A stretch of DNA of 64,000 nucleotides from NCBI RefSeq assembly GCF_002093975.1, contig NZ_KZ084328.1:208614-272613 (forward strand). The letters are read 5' to 3'. Both the position numbers and the translations under genes were made by a program. Numbering within the stretch: position 1 is the first letter of the stretch; every line of letters starts with the position of its first letter. This document shows, piece by piece, positions 26,616-34,923 of this stretch. Under the pieces are notes generated by a model. The model was given only the letters and a program-made list of their open reading frames with translations, searched no databases and was not told the DNA's origin. Source of the stretch: Thermoactinospora rubra. GTDB taxonomy: Bacteria > Actinomycetota > Actinomycetes > Streptosporangiales > Streptosporangiaceae.

Positions 26616-26931
26616 CTAGGTCCAGCCCACCCGCCGCAGGACGGCGGCCGCCGCCTCCACGACGGTCAGGCGCGTGACGTCCACCGTCACGTCGTCCACC
26701 CCGGCGCGGTCGAGAATGCCGTCCAGCTCTCCCGCCCGATCCACGTACCAGACCGGCCCGTGCCCGTCGTGCTCGTGGCGGCGTCGGCCAGCACCGCCGC
26801 AGCCAGTCGAGGTCGATGACGGCGTTCGGCACCCCGGCGTCGGCCAGCGCGTCGCCGATCGCGTCCGCGACCGTGGTCTTGCCCACGCCGACGGTCCCGT
26901 TGACCAGCAGCGCGGCCGGAGAGCCCCTCAC
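26616..26931 (-). pseudogene. Truncated P-loop nucleoside/adenylyl kinase-like gene
   Basis: The GTG at 26929-26931 overlaps the alkB stop and opens LLVNGTVGVGKTTVADAIGD, a Walker A motif, then VIDLDWLRRCW. The expected middle domain of 70 or more residues is missing, and after a frameshift a second frame resumes with VWYVDRAGELDGILDRAGV and the normal ending TVVEAAAAVLRRVGWT before TAG. Intact relatives are about 170-180 residues. The total of 316 bases is not a multiple of three, so it cannot make the full protein. Confidence 0.75.
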
Positions 26932-27548
26932 CGCACGTCCCGGGGGCGGAACTGGATGCTGATGCGCGGCCCCACCGCGCCCGCGGCCTTGGGCACCGCG
27001 TGCTCCCAGGTGCGCTGGCAGCTGCCGCCCATGACGATGAGGTCGCCGTGCCCCAGGTCGTGGCGGATGGACGGCCCGCCGCCGCGGGGACGCAGCAGGA
27101 GCGCCCGAGGGGTGCCGACGGAGACGATGGCGACCATGGTGTCCTCGGTGGCGCCGCGGCCGATCGTGTCGCCGTGCCAGGAGACGCTGTCGCGCCCGTC
27201 GCGGTAATAGCACAGCCCCGCCGTGACGAACGGCTCGCCCAGCTCGGCCGCGTAGTGGGCGTTCAGCGCCGCCCGCATGGCCTCCAGGGCCGGATGCGGG
27301 AGCCTTTCGCCCTCCTCGTAGAACTTCAGCAGCCGCGGCACGGCGACGACCCTGTCGTACATGCGCCGCCGCTCGGCCTTCCACGGCACGTCCGCCACGA
27401 GCCGCTCGAACAGCGCGTCGGCTCCGGCCAGCCAGCCCGGGCGCAGGTCGATCCACGCCCCGTGGGACAGGCGGGTGCGGCGCACCGCCGCGCCGAGCTC
27501 GCGGGGCCGGATCTCCTCGTCCAGGTCGAGCAGCGATGCCTGAAACAT
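26928..27548 (-). CDS. alkB: AlkB-type alpha-ketoglutarate-dependent DNA/RNA dealkylase
   Basis: A 206-residue Fe(II)/2-oxoglutarate dioxygenase that removes methyl groups from 1-methyladenine and 3-methylcytosine. Iron ligands are seen in SWHGDTIG (HxD) and in RTWEHAVPK, and the 2-oxoglutarate arginine pair in RISIQFRPRDVR. LCYYRDGRDSVSWHGD is typical of actinobacterial AlkB. The ATG at 27546-27548 follows a LexA-like box only 3 bp upstream, suggesting DNA-damage control and possibly a leaderless transcript. It overlaps the downstream kinase remnant by 4 bases. Confidence 0.95.
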   Translation of the reverse strand: MFQASLLDLDEEIRPRELGAAVRRTRLSHGAWIDLRPGWLAGADALFERLVADVPWKAERRRMYDRVVAVPRLLKFYEEGERLPHPALEAMRAALNAHYAAELGEPFVTAGLCYYRDGRDSVSWHGDTIGRGATEDTMVAIVSVGTPRALLLRPRGGGPSIRHDLGHGDLIVMGGSCQRTWEHAVPKAAGAVGPRISIQFRPRDVR

Positions 27549-27551
27549 TCT

Positions 27552-27567
27552 TCGAGTATACGTTCGA
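27552..27567 (-). promoter_or_regulatory. LexA (SOS) box-like site before alkB
   Basis: On the coding strand the site reads TCGAACGTATACTCGA. The actinobacterial SOS consensus is TCGAAC-N4-GTTCGA: the left half is perfect and the right half has two differences. It ends 4 bp before the alkB ATG. Confidence 0.55.
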
Positions 27568-27641
27568 TCCGATCATGACGCAGCCCCGCGTGCCGGGTTC
27601 ATCGCACCCGGGAGCATGGTGGGACAATCGTCGCACCCGCG

Positions 27642-27749
27642 ATGACCATGGAGGGCGCGGGAGGCCTCGCCGTCCCGCCGGACCCGCACGGCGCGGTCTT
27701 CGCGGCCTTCGCGGTCGTCGCGAGCGAGCAGCCGCAGAGCCAGAGCTGA
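27642..27749 (+). CDS. Possible small ORF upstream of the esterase gene
   Basis: ATG 27642 to TGA 27749 encodes 35 residues (MTMEGAGGLAVPPDPHGAVF then AAFAVVASEQPQSQS). It has no clear ribosome site and matches nothing I recognise. Its stop lies within the ribosome-binding region of the esterase gene, so it could be a leader peptide, the tail of a lost gene, or chance. Confidence 0.2.
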   Translation: MTMEGAGGLAVPPDPHGAVFAAFAVVASEQPQSQS

Positions 27750-27760
27750 GGAAGGACCGC

Positions 27761-28708
27761 ATGCCGCACCCGAACCTCGATCCGCAACTCGCCGCGGGCT
27801 GGGCCGCCCTGGACCTGCCCGCGGTGGACCTGCAGACCGCCGACCTCGCCGAGGTGCGGGCGACCCGGCGGGCCTGGGTGGTCCCCGCCGAACCCGACGA
27901 CATCGCGATCGAGGACCGCCTGGTGCCCGGCCCGCCGGGGGCGCCGGACGTGCGGGTGCGGCTCTACCTGCCGCACGAGGGCGAGCGCCCGCTGCCGTGC
28001 CTGTACTGGATCCACGGCGGCGGCATGGTCATGGGCAGCCCGGAGGCCGATGACCACTTCATGGTCCAGATCATCCGGGAGGTCGGGTGCGCGGTGGTGT
28101 CGGTCGACTACCGGCTGGCCCCGGAGAACCCGTATCCGGCGCCCCAGGAGGACTGCTACGCCGGGCTGGTGTGGACCGCCAAGAACGCCGCCGAGCTGGG
28201 CCTGGACCCCGGCAGGATCGCGGTGGGCGGGGCCAGCGCGGGCGGCGGGCTGGCGGCGGCCACCGTGCTGATGGCCCGCGACCGGGGCGGCCCGGCGATC
28301 GCCTTCCAGCTGCTGGAGTGCCCCATGCTGGACGACCGCAACGTGACGCCGTCGTCCGCGATGGAGTACGACGACGCCCTGGTCTGGTCGCGCTCGAACA
28401 ACCTGTTCGGCTGGCGGGCGCTGCTGGGCGATCTGGAGGAGGTCCCGCCGTACGCCGCCCCCGCCAGGGCCGAGGACCTGTCGGGGCTGCCGCGGACCTT
28501 CATCGACGTCGGCGAGCTGGAGGTTTTCCGGGACGAGTGCATCGACTACGCCGCCAGGCTGGTCAGGGCGGGCGTGTCGACCGAGTTCCACCTGTATCCG
28601 GGGGCCTTCCACGGCTTCGACGCCTTCGTGCCCGAGGCGGACGTCAGCCGCCGCGCGCTCGCCACGCGGCTCGCGGCGCTCCGCCAGGCCCTGCGCCGTG
28701 ACGGCTGA
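27761..28708 (+). CDS. Alpha/beta hydrolase, hormone-sensitive-lipase (HSL/type IV) family esterase
   Basis: A 315-residue cytoplasmic carboxylesterase. The oxyanion motif HGGG (YWIHGGGMVMG), the nucleophile elbow GGASAGGGLAA, the acid residue in DVGELEVFRDE and the His in YPGAFHGFDAF make a complete triad. Acyl-ester substrates are typical of the family; the natural one is unknown. The ATG at 27761 follows GAGGAAGG. A gap of 108 bp separates it from the MFS gene. Confidence 0.93.
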   Translation: MPHPNLDPQLAAGWAALDLPAVDLQTADLAEVRATRRAWVVPAEPDDIAIEDRLVPGPPGAPDVRVRLYLPHEGERPLPCLYWIHGGGMVMGSPEADDHFMVQIIREVGCAVVSVDYRLAPENPYPAPQEDCYAGLVWTAKNAAELGLDPGRIAVGGASAGGGLAAATVLMARDRGGPAIAFQLLECPMLDDRNVTPSSAMEYDDALVWSRSNNLFGWRALLGDLEEVPPYAAPARAEDLSGLPRTFIDVGELEVFRDECIDYAARLVRAGVSTEFHLYPGAFHGFDAFVPEADVSRRALATRLAALRQALRRDG

Positions 28709-28816
28709 CCCCATGACGGCCGACCTCGTGACGGGCGGCGACGGCGCCCTCGGCGGGGTCTGCGTCACGGCCTCCCGCACGGCCTGCGCCACGCGAGAGC
28801 ACGGCGGGCGGTCGTA

Positions 28817-30037
28817 GTGCTGGCGCGATACCTCGCGGGCGCGGTGGCCGCCCGGACCGGCAACGAGATGTCCGGTCCCGCCCTGCTCGTGCTCGCGCTG
28901 GCGGTGACCCGCTCGCCGGTCGTGGCCTCCTCGCTCCTGGCGGGGCTGACCGTCTCGGCGGCCGTGGGCGGCCCGCTGCTGGGCGTGCTGCTGGACCGCG
29001 CGGGCCGCCCCGGGCGGATGCTCGGCCTGACCATGGCGGGGTACGCCGCCGGGCTCGTGCTGATCGTGCTCGGCATCCCGTACCTGCCCCATGCCCTGCT
29101 GATCGGCATCGCCGTCGTGACCGGGCTCCTCGGCCCGGCGATGGCCGGCGGCTGGACCGCCCAGCTGCCGCTGGTGGCCACCGGCGACCGCCTGGCGCGG
29201 GCCAACGCCCTGGACGCGATGACCTACAACGTCGGCGGCCTGGCCGGTCCGGCGGCGGTGGGGGTGATCGCGACGACGGCGGGGCCGCAACCGGCGGCGC
29301 TGGCCGCCGTGGCGCTGATCGTCGCGGCCGTCGCGGGCGCCTGGTCCCTCCCCCGCCGCGCCGACGCGGCCACCGCCGGGAACACGGCAGGAGACACCGC
29401 CGCGGACACGGCGAGAGACACGGCAGGAGACGCGGCCAGGGACCCGGCAAAGGCGCGCGGCGTCCGGGCCGAGCTGGCGGCCGGGTTCTCGGCCATCGCC
29501 AGGCCGGGCCCGCTGCGCCGGGCGACGGCCACCTCCGTGGTCTCCATCGCCGGGGAGGCGATGTTCGTGGTGTGCGCGCCACTGCTCGGCGCGCGGCTGC
29601 TGGGTGAGCCCGGCTACGGGGCGATGCTGCTGACCGTCATGGCGGTGGCCGGGCTGGCCGCCAACGCGGTCCTGGCCCGGGTGCGGCACGACCCCGACGT
29701 GCTGCTGGTGGCCACCACCCTGGTGCTGGGCCTCGCGCTGGCCCTGGCGGCGCTGGCCACGTCCTTCGCGCTGGCCGTGGTGGCCGCCGCGCTGGCGGGG
29801 CTGGCCGAGGGCCCGCAGCTGACCGCCCTGTTCGCGGTACGGCACCGCGAGTCGCCCCCGCGGCTGCGCAGCCAGATCTTCACCACCGGCGCCAGCCTGA
29901 AGATCACCTCGTTCGCGCTGGGCTCGGCCGCCGCGGGCCCGCTCGCGACCGTCTCGCCCGGCCTCGCCCTGCTGGTCGGCGCCGGCATCCAGGTGCTGGC
30001 CGCGCTCACCTTCGCCGCCCTGTCGCGCAGGCCGTGA
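28817..30037 (+). CDS. MFS transporter (putative drug/metabolite exporter)
   Basis: A 406-residue major facilitator protein with about 12 transmembrane helices and an N-terminal LARYLAGAVAARTGNEM, as in small actinobacterial exporters. The loop between helices 6 and 7 carries a tetrapeptide-like repeat (GDTAADTARDTAGDAARDPA), encoded by imperfect 12-bp DNA repeats at about 29385-29450. The start used is GTG 28817. Substrate unknown. Confidence 0.85.
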   Translation: MLARYLAGAVAARTGNEMSGPALLVLALAVTRSPVVASSLLAGLTVSAAVGGPLLGVLLDRAGRPGRMLGLTMAGYAAGLVLIVLGIPYLPHALLIGIAVVTGLLGPAMAGGWTAQLPLVATGDRLARANALDAMTYNVGGLAGPAAVGVIATTAGPQPAALAAVALIVAAVAGAWSLPRRADAATAGNTAGDTAADTARDTAGDAARDPAKARGVRAELAAGFSAIARPGPLRRATATSVVSIAGEAMFVVCAPLLGARLLGEPGYGAMLLTVMAVAGLAANAVLARVRHDPDVLLVATTLVLGLALALAALATSFALAVVAAALAGLAEGPQLTALFAVRHRESPPRLRSQIFTTGASLKITSFALGSAAAGPLATVSPGLALLVGAGIQVLAALTFAALSRRP

Positions 30038-30046
30038 CCGGCGGGC

Positions 30047-30409
30047 TCAGCGCAGGGGGCGCCGCCCGGCGAAGCCGAGCTCGGTCCGGTGGTACCAGCC
30101 CAGCTCCGGCTCGCCCTCGATCCAGCACAGCCGTACCGAGACCCCGTCGAGCACGGCGGGGAAGTCGACCAGCACGGGCGCGACGCCCTTGATCTCCAGG
30201 CCCCGGTCGGTCCAGCCGCTGAGGATCTCCTCGATGCGCGCCTCGCGGGCCTTCAGCTCCGCCAGGCCGCCCAGCGGCGAGGTCTCGCCCGTCTGGCGCG
30301 CGTAGGTGATCTCGGCCAGGTCCGCCCTGGCGGCGACCAGCTCCGCGGTCTCGGCCTGGATGACCGGCAGCAGCTCGCGTGCCTCCTCCACGGTGAAGGT
30401 CCTGTGCAT
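30047..30409 (-). CDS. DUF2203 family protein
   Basis: A 120-residue soluble protein. FTVEEARELLPVIQ at the start, the GGLAELKAREARIEEILSGW helix and the end VRLCWIEGEPELGWYHRTELGFAGRRPL fit DUF2203, here identified by its WIEGEPELGWYH core. No function is established. It is convergent with the MFS gene (9 bp gap) and lies 9 bp beyond the end of the GntR regulator on the same strand, so the two may be cotranscribed. Confidence 0.85.
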   Translation of the reverse strand: MHRTFTVEEARELLPVIQAETAELVAARADLAEITYARQTGETSPLGGLAELKAREARIEEILSGWTDRGLEIKGVAPVLVDFPAVLDGVSVRLCWIEGEPELGWYHRTELGFAGRRPLR

Positions 30410-30418
30410 GCTGGAACG

Positions 30419-31114
30419 TTAGCCCTTGGGCGCGTAGGCGCGCAGCAGCAGCTGCTCGGCATGGTCGAGGTAGGCCTCCAGGTAGCGGCCGGCCTCCTCG
30501 GCCTTCCCGGCTTCGACGAGCTCCAGCAGCTCGCGGTTGCGCTCGACGAACGGCTCGTGGAACTCGCGCGGGTTCTTCATCACGTGGAAGACCAGCCGCA
30601 GCTCGGCCAGCAGCTGCCGCATGGCCTCATCCAGGCGGGGGCTGGCGTTGAGGGCCGCCAGCGCCTGGTGGAAGCGGATGTTGGCGGTGCCGACGGCCTG
30701 CCAGTCGCCCGCGACGGCGGCCCGCTCGGCGTCGGCCACCGCCTCCCTGATGGCGGCGAGCGTCTCGGCGGACGCCTCGCGGCTGCGCCGTACGGCCGCC
30801 CCCTCGATGACGCGGCGCACGCGGTAGAGGTCGGCGACGTCGGCGGCCGACAGGATCCGCACGAAGACGCCCTTGTTGAGCCGGTGCTCCAGCAGGCGCT
30901 CGTGGCCGAGCAGCCGGAAGGCCTCCCTGAGCGTGTTGCGCGAGACGTCGAGCGCCTCGGAGATCTCGCCCTCGAGCAGCTGCATCCCCGGCCAGAAGAC
31001 GCCCTCGGTGATCCGCTCGCGCAGGATGTCGGCCACCCACTCGGCCGTGCTGCTGCGGCCCAGGCGCAGGCGGTCGTGCTCCAGCCGGGCTACAACGTCA
31101 CGCACATGTGACAT
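30419..31114 (-). CDS. GntR/FadR-family regulator with FCD domain
   Basis: A 231-residue regulator with an N-terminal winged helix (about 20-85; LLEGEISEALDVSRNTLREAFRLL is recognition-helix-like by its SRNTLREAF motif) and a C-terminal FCD ligand domain (about 95-220) with probable metal-binding histidines near RFHQALAAL and LVFHVMK. ATG 31114 was chosen; an upstream TTG (31150) is also open. It is divergent from the 31195 transporter, which it probably controls. The ligand would be the transported carboxylic acid; this is inference. Confidence 0.9.
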   Translation of the reverse strand: MSHVRDVVARLEHDRLRLGRSSTAEWVADILRERITEGVFWPGMQLLEGEISEALDVSRNTLREAFRLLGHERLLEHRLNKGVFVRILSAADVADLYRVRRVIEGAAVRRSREASAETLAAIREAVADAERAAVAGDWQAVGTANIRFHQALAALNASPRLDEAMRQLLAELRLVFHVMKNPREFHEPFVERNRELLELVEAGKAEEAGRYLEAYLDHAEQLLLRAYAPKG

Positions 31115-31194
31115 GAAATCAGCCAACAAACCTCTTGTCGAGTTGTTCAACGATTCATATGTTGAAGGGAACCCCCTTAGCAGAGGAGCCTGAC

Positions 31195-32502
31195 ATGACC
31201 GGCAGCTCTTCGAACCAGACCCGGCGCGTGATCGTGGCCAGCCTGATCGGCACGTCGCTGGAGTGGTACGACTTCTTCCTCTACAGCACCGCGGCGGCCC
31301 TGGTCTTCGGCAAGCTGTTCTTCCCGACGCTCGACCCGGTCGCCGGCACGCTGGCCGCGTTCACGACCAATGCCGTGGCCTTCGTGGCCCGGCCCCTCGG
31401 CGGCATCGTCTTCGGCCACTTCGGCGACCGCGTGGGCCGCAAGACCGTGCTGGTGGTGACCCTGCTGGTGATGGGCATCGCCACCTTCCTCATCGGCCTG
31501 CTGCCCACCTACGCCGCCATCGGCGTGGCCGCGCCCGTCCTGCTGGCCGTCCTGCGCTTCGTCCAGGGGCTCGGGCTGGGCGGCGAGTGGGGCGGCGCGG
31601 TCCTGATGTCCATCGAGCACGGCGCGCGCGGGCGCCGCGGCCTGAACGCCAGCTGGCCGCAGGTGGGCGTGCCCGCGGGCAACCTGCTGGCCGCCGGTTT
31701 GCTGGCGGTGATGTCGGTCCTGCTGACCGACCAGGCGTTCCTGTCGTGGGGCTGGCGGGTGCCGTTCCTGCTCAGCGGGGCGCTGGTCGTGGTCGGCCTG
31801 TGGATCCGCCTGAAGATCACCGAGTCGCCGCTGTTCGAGGAGGTCGAGCAGAAGGGCGTCAAGGCGCAGATGCCGCTGCTGGAGGTCCTGAAGACCCACC
31901 CGAAGGCGCTGCTGTCGGCCTTCACCGCCCGCATCGGGGTGGACGTGGCGTTCTACACCTTCACCGCCTACATCCTCGTCTACATCACCAAGGATCTCGG
32001 CCTGGACCGCCAGATGGGCCTCAACGCGGTCCTGCTCGGCTCGGCGCTGCAGCTGGCGCTGATCCCGTTCTTCGGCGCCCTGTCCGACCGGTACGGCAGG
32101 CGCACGGTCTACCTCGGCGGCGTGCTGGCCGCCGCGGTCTGGGTGTTCGCGTTCTTCCCGCTCCTGGACACCAAGTCCTTCCCGATCATCGCGCTGGCCG
32201 CGATCGTCGCGCTGGCCGCCCACGCCGCCATGTACGGCCCGCAGGCGGCCTTCATCGCCGAGCTGTTCAGCACCCGCCTGCGCTACAGCGGCGCCTCGAT
32301 GGGCTACCAGGTGGCCGGCATCGTCGGCGGCGGCCTGGCCCCGATCATCGCCGTGTGGCTGCACGACACCTACGGGTCCTCGGTGCCGGTGTCGCTCTAC
32401 GTCCTGGCCGCCCTGGCCGTGACCACCGTGGGGCTGGCCATCGCGCCGGAGACCCGTGACCTGGACCTGGCCGCCGACCTGAAGGAGGCCCGGCGCGCCT
32501 GA
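31195..32502 (+). CDS. MHS-family MFS metabolite:H+ symporter
   Basis: A 435-residue transporter with 12 predicted helices. The start SLIGTSLEWYDFFLYSTAAA and FGHFGDRVGRKTVLV, FVQGLGLGGEWGGAVL and ALSDRYGRRTVYLGG are typical of the metabolite:H+ symporter (ShiA/KgtP/ProP) subfamily, which carries dicarboxylates, aromatic acids or betaines. ATG 31195 follows AGAGGAG. Divergence from a GntR/FCD regulator suggests substrate-responsive control. A terminator follows at 32523. Confidence 0.92.
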   Translation: MTGSSSNQTRRVIVASLIGTSLEWYDFFLYSTAAALVFGKLFFPTLDPVAGTLAAFTTNAVAFVARPLGGIVFGHFGDRVGRKTVLVVTLLVMGIATFLIGLLPTYAAIGVAAPVLLAVLRFVQGLGLGGEWGGAVLMSIEHGARGRRGLNASWPQVGVPAGNLLAAGLLAVMSVLLTDQAFLSWGWRVPFLLSGALVVVGLWIRLKITESPLFEEVEQKGVKAQMPLLEVLKTHPKALLSAFTARIGVDVAFYTFTAYILVYITKDLGLDRQMGLNAVLLGSALQLALIPFFGALSDRYGRRTVYLGGVLAAAVWVFAFFPLLDTKSFPIIALAAIVALAAHAAMYGPQAAFIAELFSTRLRYSGASMGYQVAGIVGGGLAPIIAVWLHDTYGSSVPVSLYVLAALAVTTVGLAIAPETRDLDLAADLKEARRA

Positions 32503-32522
32503 CCCGGCCCGCCGCGAGGGAG

Positions 32523-32552
32523 GGCGGGCGGCGGCTGCCACCGCCGCCCGCC
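32523..32552 (+). terminator. Rho-independent-type hairpin after the MHS transporter
   Basis: Perfect 12-bp arms GGCGGGCGGCGG and complement surround a 6-base loop, 20 bp beyond the stop codon. No T-run. Confidence 0.8.
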
Positions 32553-32557
32553 GGCTC

Positions 32558-32602
32558 GCGTTCACCGCGTTCACCGCGTTCACCGCGTTCACCGCGTTCA
32601 CC
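32558..32602 (+). repeat. Five exact tandem copies of GCGTTCACC, abutting a ribosome-binding site
   Basis: The array covers 45 bp and ends directly at GGAGGAG (32603-32609), four bases before the ATG of the SPFH gene. Copy-number change would alter the 5' untranslated region rather than the reading frame. Confidence 0.95.
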
Positions 32603-32612
32603 GGAGGAGCCC

Positions 32613-33395
32613 ATGACCGCGAAGCGAATCGTCTTAGCCGCGCTGGCCGCGATCGTGGCCCTGCCCGCGCTGGTCGGCACGGCGCGCGGCTTCACCGGCA
32701 CCGCGCCGGGCGAGGTCGCCGTGGTGCGCGACGGTGGCTGGTTCGACGACACCGAGATCCGCCAGGTGATCGGCCCGGCCTCCGGGCCGACCTGGACAGG
32801 CCTGTGGTCGTCGGTCCACACCTATCCGGCGCAGCAGCGCTTCTACACCATCACCGCCGACCCCAAGCGCGCCACCGCGCTCGGCGTGGACGTGGTGACC
32901 GTGCCCAGCAGCGACGGGGTGAACCTGGGCCTGGAAGGCACGCTGTACTTCACCCTCACCGCCGACGAGCAGGCGCTGCGCAGGTTCGACGACAAGTACG
33001 GCACGCGCACCTACCGCGGCCAGGACGACCGGTCGCTGGCCGCCTGGGACGGCGACGAGGGCTGGGCCGCCTTCTTCGGCCAGGCCGTCCGGCCCGTCGT
33101 CGACAACGCCCTGCGCGTCCAGGTCGGCGCCATGCGCTTCACGCTGGCCAAGGTGACGCTGCCGGCGGAGGTGCAGCGGGCGGTGGACCGGGCGCTGGCC
33201 GCCGGCGCCGCCGTGTCGGAGGCGCGGGCCCGCGTGGAGCAGGCCAAGGCCGAGGCCGCGGCGAACCGGGCGCGGCAGGAGGGCTACGACAAGTGCCCGG
33301 CCTGCGCGGAGATCGACAAGCTGAAGTCCCTGCCGCAGGGCATCACCGTCTACGCTCCCGGCAATCCGCAGTCGGTGGTCGTCCCGGCCCGGTGA
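32613..33395 (+). CDS. SPFH/band-7 domain protein, membrane-anchored
   Basis: A 260-residue protein with an N-terminal hydrophobic segment (about 5-27) as signal anchor, then an SPFH domain. GEVAVVRDGGWFDD, YPAQQRFYTITADP and DVVTVPSSDGVNLGLEGTLYF follow the order of stomatin/prohibitin-like proteins, and a charged helical segment (AAVSEARARVEQAKAEAAANRARQEG by its Ala/Glu/Arg pattern) follows at about 205-235. CPAC at about 228-231 could be redox-active or bind metal. Such proteins organise membrane microdomains or proteases. It stands alone behind the 9-bp repeat array. Confidence 0.85.
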   Translation: MTAKRIVLAALAAIVALPALVGTARGFTGTAPGEVAVVRDGGWFDDTEIRQVIGPASGPTWTGLWSSVHTYPAQQRFYTITADPKRATALGVDVVTVPSSDGVNLGLEGTLYFTLTADEQALRRFDDKYGTRTYRGQDDRSLAAWDGDEGWAAFFGQAVRPVVDNALRVQVGAMRFTLAKVTLPAEVQRAVDRALAAGAAVSEARARVEQAKAEAAANRARQEGYDKCPACAEIDKLKSLPQGITVYAPGNPQSVVVPAR

Positions 33396-33404
33396 GGCCC
33401 AGGC

Positions 33405-34688
33405 TCACGCGGTCGCGTCGGCCGGCGCCGTACGCCTCCTGGGCAGCAGCGCCATCGCGGCCAGGAACACCACCTGCCCGGCCAGCGCGACCTGCAGCCA
33501 GGTCTGCCAGCCGCCGGCGGCCACCACCTGGGGCGCCACCACCAGCAGGACGACGATCATCACGCGGACGACCATGCCCCACAGGCCGAGGGCGGCGCCC
33601 TGCAGGCGGGCGTCGACGTCCTCGGCGTCCTCGGAGAAGGCGGCCATCCACGGCACGTAGGCGATGCCGAGGAAGAGGAAGAGCAGGCTGTAGACGAGGG
33701 TCACGTGGGCGGCTCCCGGGCGGTCCCCCACGAGGCTGACGCAGTAGGCCAGGGTGGCGATCGTCAGCGCCGTGCCGGTCAGGACGAACGGCCTGCGCGT
33801 CAGCAGCCGGTCCGACACCCGGCCGACCACGACGACGGCCAGCGCGTTGAGCACGATGGCGAGCGCCACCACGCCGTTGGCCGCGGCGGTGTCCATGCCG
33901 AACGCCTCCACCAGGAGGGTCTGGCCGAAGATGGCGAAGGTCCAGTAGAGGACCTGCCAGGCGGTGTTGCCGGCGACGTGCGCCCATAAGTGCGGGTGGC
34001 GCAGCAGCGCGCGGACCTTGCCGGGGTCGACGGCCCGCTCGGCGGTGACCTCGGCCTCGGCCGTGAGCACCTGCGCGCGCAGGGCGGCGGACGGCTCGGC
34101 GATCTGCCAGATGATCACCCCGCACAGCGCCAGGGACACCACGCCCATGATGATCGCCTGGGACTGCCAGGCGTTGCCGAACAGGGGCAGCGTGAGGCCG
34201 GCGATGCCGGAGGCCAGGAACGAGGCCCCGACCGGCCCCCACGTCCAGAACGCGAACGCCTGCGCCCGGCCGAGCCGGGGAGAGAAGTCGCGCACCAGGC
34301 TCGCGGTGATGGTGATGCCCGCGCCCTCGATGAAGAGCATCAGGCAGCGCACGGCGAACAACTGGCCGGGCGTCTCGACGAGGGCGAGGAGAAAGTTACA
34401 GGCCGCGGTGACGGTCAGGGTGGGCACGAGGATGGCCACGCGGCCCCACCGGTCCGACAGGATCCCGCCGAAGCCCGCCGACAGGCCGCCGACCAGCACG
34501 GAGGCGGCGGCGATGAGCCCGTAGACGCGCAGGGACATGCCGAGGTCGGCCATGAGGAGGGGCAGGATGGTGGCGATGGTGGTCTCGAAGTTGGCCACCA
34601 GGCTGGCCAGGACGGCGATGGCCAGCAGGCGGATCCGCCTGGCGCCGACGGGGTAGACGTGCAGCTCGCGGACGTAGAACGGCTTCAT
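33405..34688 (-). CDS. MFS transporter
   Basis: A 427-residue major facilitator protein with about 12 helices. Motif A appears as GGILSDRWGRVAI. The ATG at 34686-34688 follows GGAGGGCGG and begins MKPFYVRELHVYP, so the ORF's upstream ATG is not needed. It converges on the SPFH gene with a 9 bp gap and is divergent from the CbiX-like gene. The CRP/Rex-like palindrome at 34774 lies in the shared promoter region, but substrate and regulator are unknown. Confidence 0.85.
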   Translation of the reverse strand: MKPFYVRELHVYPVGARRIRLLAIAVLASLVANFETTIATILPLLMADLGMSLRVYGLIAAASVLVGGLSAGFGGILSDRWGRVAILVPTLTVTAACNFLLALVETPGQLFAVRCLMLFIEGAGITITASLVRDFSPRLGRAQAFAFWTWGPVGASFLASGIAGLTLPLFGNAWQSQAIIMGVVSLALCGVIIWQIAEPSAALRAQVLTAEAEVTAERAVDPGKVRALLRHPHLWAHVAGNTAWQVLYWTFAIFGQTLLVEAFGMDTAAANGVVALAIVLNALAVVVVGRVSDRLLTRRPFVLTGTALTIATLAYCVSLVGDRPGAAHVTLVYSLLFLFLGIAYVPWMAAFSEDAEDVDARLQGAALGLWGMVVRVMIVVLLVVAPQVVAAGGWQTWLQVALAGQVVFLAAMALLPRRRTAPADATA

Positions 34689-34773
34689 CCGCCCTCCACC
34701 AGAACTGTTTTCTAGTACCGGGTTCACCTTCTCCGCGGTCCGAGAGGCCCGTCAACGCCCCGGGATATCACGA

Positions 34774-34789
34774 TGTGATGTCGATCACA
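34774..34789. promoter_or_regulatory. CRP/FNR- or Rex-like palindrome TGTGATGTCGATCACA
   Basis: Arms TGTGAT and ATCACA are perfect around four bases, which satisfies the TGTGA-N6-TCACA pattern shared by CRP and resembles Rex sites. A second overlapping pair (ATCAC-GAT-GTGAT) lies at 34767-34779. It is in the divergent region between the MFS and CbiX-like genes. Confidence 0.6.
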
Positions 34790-34923
34790 GCTCAGTGTGA
34801 AGGTTTCGGGCGGTTTCTCCCGCCTTTGATCGCAGAATGCGCATAAACTGCCCGCCTGTGAGTCTCCCTGTTCGCCAACGCTCCCCCCGCCCCGGCGGCG
34901 GACGCCACCGCGCACCGGTTCCC

